Source: Henningerozyma blattae CBS 6284
Lineage: Eukaryota > Ascomycota > Saccharomycetes > Saccharomycetales > Saccharomycetaceae
Assembly: GCF_000315915.1 (NCBI RefSeq)
Contig: NC_020186.1
Location: 1,984,001-2,048,000 of the forward strand
DNA: 64,000 nt
Reading direction: 5' to 3'
Part shown: piece after piece, positions 61,328 through 64,000 of the stretch
Position numbering within the stretch: the first letter of the stretch is position 1
Layout of the letters: every line of letters starts with the position of its first letter
Notes under the pieces: model-generated
The model's input: only the letters and a program-made list of their open reading frames with translations
Database searches by the model: none
What the model was told of the DNA's origin: nothing
Program-made: the position numbers and the translations under genes

Positions 61328-61956
61328 GTATTACTACTATTATTGTCATTCAGATTATTACTCGAATTATTATTCGAATTATCGTTAACGTTATTACTAT
61401 TAGTATTGTTATTACTATTAGTATTATCAGAAGTACCATCGGCATTAATGGTGTTATTAGTATTAGAAGTCGTAGTATTAGTTGTATTAGCATTAATATT
61501 TTTAGTGGCATCATTATGTGAAACATTGATGTGTGTATTGTTTGGTGCAGAACCATTTGCTAGTATCACATCCAATAATTTATCAGTTTCATTAGAAGTA
61601 TTTGACTTATTTTTATTTGTATCAGGGTCTGAAACTCTTGGAACAAATGTCTTACTAGATGCAGGAAACTTTGGTATTGAATTCAACATAGAATCTAATG
61701 AAACAGATGAGGCTGAAATTCCATTTAAAACACTAACTAATTTCTGTCTTAAATTATCAGAATGATTACATTGATCATTTAAAATAGTTGATATAATTGA
61801 ATTTAAATCGGAGATTTGTTGCTGTTGAGAAGCTATTAGATCATCATATTTTTTGAAATGCTGATCTAAAGTTCCACTTAGCATTAAAAGCATTCTCTCG
61901 AACATCATGAGTTGACGTTCTAGATCTGCTACACGAGGCTCAATATTATTATCCAT
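60607..61956 (-). CDS. MSN1: Msn1-like GCR1_C-domain transcription factor
   Basis: 449 aa (S. cerevisiae Msn1 382 aa). Nuclear regulator of invertase, glucoamylase, invasive growth and iron genes. N-terminal Leu/Met-rich predicted coiled coil (about 5-75, DLERQLMMFERMLLMLSGTL), long Asn/Thr/Ser-rich middle encoded by AAT repeats (about 155-220), and the C-terminal GCR1_C DNA-binding domain (about 335-449): basic SRPRKRTKTVYKGEFKFLKS, then VTDVWKEYTEGVEGQPSIRE, GWRRDPAVNKRYARRRVLYK and a terminal PIGWLFQPANIPDLFK. Start ATG at 61956. Follows PAP2 as YOL115W-YOL116W. Confidence 0.93.
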
Positions 61957-63022
61957 TTTTTCTTTTCCTTTAAAAATTGCTATTAATAAATATCAATATT
62001 GTATTAGATTTGGTACTAAATTCAAAATGAAAATTTTTCAAATATAAATATATATTATCTTAATGATATGAATAAATTAATGTCACTTTTTTTTATTCTA
62101 AAAAAAAACAAAAAAAACTAAAAATAATAATAATATATAAAAAAAAAAATATTTCACTTGATATGGAAATTGTCGATAAATTGTCGGATTAAAACAAAAA
62201 TTATTTTTTTTATTTAGTAGGCGGTTACATTAACAAAAACTTGAATAAAAATGAAATAAGAAATATTTAAATGAATATGATGTTTCTCAAGAATCGATTA
62301 CCTAATAACGATGAAGAATAAAAAAGAATTTTATTTGTTTTTCTAGTTATTTATAGGCTAACACTTCGTAATTTTTCCCACTTCTCCTCTTTCAAAAATT
62401 ATTTCAACATTTTCTTCGGGTTTTCATAGCAATTTTAAATTTTCCAACGATCACCATTTAGAGGAGGTGTTTTCGGAAGATTTCTTAATCGAGATCTTAT
62501 TGCCCATTCTTGAGAATAAGAAAAATAAAATTACTAAAAGGAGATATCAGAACGCAGAAGGCGTAAATTACGAAATCACGACGTAACAGAATTATCAGAT
62601 TATGAAATCTTGGATAAAATTTTGGTCAGCTTTAAATTTTAAAGGGTGAACAAAAGAAGGTAGATGATATTGAGATTTGTTTTGAAAATTCTCGATAGGA
62701 AGCATAAAAAGGGTATTAACTAAATAATTGTGACATGTATATATATTTGTATAAAAGAAAGAGTCTTTAAAGTACAACTGACTAACCCTTCAAAAAAAAA
62801 AAAAAAAAGAAAGCACGAATATAATAGTAAAAAATTAAAATAAAAATATTAGTAAGTTGACTCTTGAAAAGGTGAGTGGAGGAGGGGAGGATAAAAAAAA
62901 AGTAATTTAAGTTTGAATATGTGTTCTTGTAGTATTAGGAATTGAATTGATCTTAGCACTGAGCGGGATAATGTGGATCTTAATCCTTTATTTGAATTGT
63001 GCTCAATTAAGAATAAAATTTC
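61957..63022. other. 1.1-kb intergenic region MSN1/TOS6
   Basis: MSN1 promoter and TOS6 3' region; many A-runs (for example A15 near 62794). No RNA gene or repeat recognised. Confidence 0.5.
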
Positions 63023-63574
63023 TTATAATAACATAGCAACAATAGCAGCCATAGCAGCACCAGTTCCAACATTTTTCAAATTAGCATTATCGGTAAAAGA
63101 AACGACTTGAGTAGTGGTAGAGTTTGGTTTTAAAGAGGAAGAGATTTGGATTAGCTTTGATTTGGATTGAGTTAAAGTACTGTTTCTATTGGAAGTAGCT
63201 AAAGTTGTAGTTGTGTAAGGAGTAGAAGTAGATTTGACAGTGGATACTACAGATTTAGTGACCACTGGAGTGGTAGTGACATCGATATATGTAACATCAT
63301 CATCTTCGTTTGATGTAGAGATAGGGATAGATGAAGATGGGATTATAGCAGAAGAAGCAGGTAACGGAGAAGAGGCAGTAGTAACGGAAGCGATGACTAC
63401 TGAAGAGGTTATTGGAGCAGTAGAGACAGTGGCTAAAGTAGATGGTATAGCGGAAGAGACTGGTGCAACAGAGGCAGTTGCGGTGACAGTATCGGTGATC
63501 ATTGGCACTTCAGAGGAAGCAGCAGTAACTAAAGTGGAGACAGATAAAAGAGCAAAAGTGATTTGTTTGAACAT
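63023..63574 (-). CDS. TOS6: Tos6-like GPI-anchored cell-wall mannoprotein
   Basis: 183 aa. Signal peptide (1-19, MFKQITFALLSVSTLVTA), a Ser/Thr/Ala/Val-rich region, the block DDVTYIDVTTTPVVTKSVVS with TVKSTSTPYTTTTLAT (about 92-128) that closely resembles S. cerevisiae Tos6 and related wall proteins, and a C-terminal hydrophobic GPI-attachment tail (VGTGAAMAAIVAMLL) with probable omega site near Asn167-Gly172. Longer than Tos6 (102 aa) by an N-terminal Ser/Thr-rich insertion. YNL300W adjoins TRF5 in S. cerevisiae; here MSN1 is interposed, consistent with merging of two paralogous segments. Confidence 0.85.
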   Translation of the reverse strand: MFKQITFALLSVSTLVTAASSEVPMITDTVTATASVAPVSSAIPSTLATVSTAPITSSVVIASVTTASSPLPASSAIIPSSSIPISTSNEDDDVTYIDVTTTPVVTKSVVSTVKSTSTPYTTTTLATSNRNSTLTQSKSKLIQISSSLKPNSTTTQVVSFTDNANLKNVGTGAAMAAIVAMLL

Positions 63575-63780
63575 TATTTAATGGGAGCGAGGGGATGAAA
63601 GATTGAAGGGATGAAAGATTGAATAGTTTTGTTAGCGTATTGAGATGAAAGGTAAAAAAATATAAAATAGAGAATGAAATAGGACGAAGAAGAAAAAGGG
63701 AATAAATCGACTTAATTAAAAACGGTTAGTTTTTATAATGATTTTGACAAGGGGAAGGAGTTTGAATAAAATTTGAGTGG

Positions 63781-63980
63781 TTTCGTGTTATCTCAAGCAG
63801 TTTCGCGTAAATGTTGGTGTAATTTCGTGTCATTATACAAATCTTGATTGGTAAAAATTAATTCTTGATTAGTACAAGGCCAATCTCTATTAGTTTAATT
63901 TTAATGTTAATTTAATTTTAATTTAATTATTTTTTTTGTTTTTAAAAAACAACAGCAATAAAACAAGGTGAAATTTCGTG
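63781..63980. promoter_or_regulatory. four SCB elements upstream of TOS6
   Basis: TTTCGTG at 63781-63787, 63823-63829 and 63974-63980 and TTTCGCG at 63801-63807, i.e. CRCGAAA sites on the gene's strand, 200-400 bp upstream of the ATG. TOS6 is named as a target of SBF (Swi4-Swi6), so the cluster supports the gene call and late-G1 expression. Confidence 0.75.
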
Positions 63981-64000
63981 TAATCAATTAAGTTCCCAAA

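Noticed and set aside
61343..61765. Leu-rich + strand ORF opposite MSN1
   Set aside because: Complement of AAT/AAC repeats coding for Asn runs in MSN1.
1..64000. CRISPR arrays, bacterial operons, riboswitches or phage genes
   Set aside because: None seen; all evidence is for eukaryotic yeast nuclear DNA.

Overview
This is nuclear DNA of a budding yeast of the family Saccharomycetaceae. It is AT-rich and nearly intronless. The proteins match Saccharomyces cerevisiae genes closely, the tRNA genes are almost base-identical to baker's yeast, and there are Ty1/copia-type elements primed by initiator tRNA-Met. Gene names are by homology to S. cerevisiae, from memory of those proteins and their map order; no database was searched.

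Layout. 1-1068: start of an unrecognised acidic protein. 1796-5610: ITR1 (inositol transporter) and SEC20 (Golgi-ER SNARE). 6971-8314: ERG24. 8848-17213: accessory block of three tRNA genes (Pro, Asp, Ile), solo LTRs of three families and two wrecked Ty1-like elements, lying between ERG24 and HCH1, which are neighbours in S. cerevisiae. 17415-27317: HCH1, POP3, a WSC2/3 wall sensor, a TEF4/YGR201C-like GST-fold gene, YOL107W/TMEM115 and a YNL134C-like reductase. 28602-33540: second accessory block with tRNA-Asn, INO4, a solo LTR, tRNA-Gly and another LTR. 33779-63574: SEC21, a ZEO1-like lysine/glutamate-rich gene, PCL1, RFC3, MID1, SHR5/ERF4, MDY2/GET5, MSB3/4, RIM21, MRX6, CLA4, PAP2/TRF4, MSN1 and TOS6.

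The order interleaves two S. cerevisiae paralogous segments (YNL280C-YNL300W and YOL103W-YOL116W). Orientations are conserved except for INO4. MRPL10, CUS2, CAF40, PUS4, MON2 and YOL114C are absent from their expected slots. That pattern best fits a post-whole-genome-duplication yeast that resolved its duplicates differently from S. cerevisiae (Vanderwaltozyma/Tetrapisispora-like). This is inference, not proof.

Functional links: Ino4 is a known activator of ITR-type genes, and the ITR1 upstream region has an inositol-response-like site. PCL1 and TOS6 carry G1 promoter elements (MCB and SCB). SEC20 and SEC21 both act in COPI retrograde transport. ERG24 has a sterol-response core. The most unusual signals are a 10-bp motif, GTCACGTGAT, sitting 21-25 bp after the 3' end of four of the five tRNA genes and recurring in Ty LTRs; two conserved genes (SEC20, PAP2) whose homology runs through a one-base frame break; and a large K/E-rich gene with no in-frame ATG.
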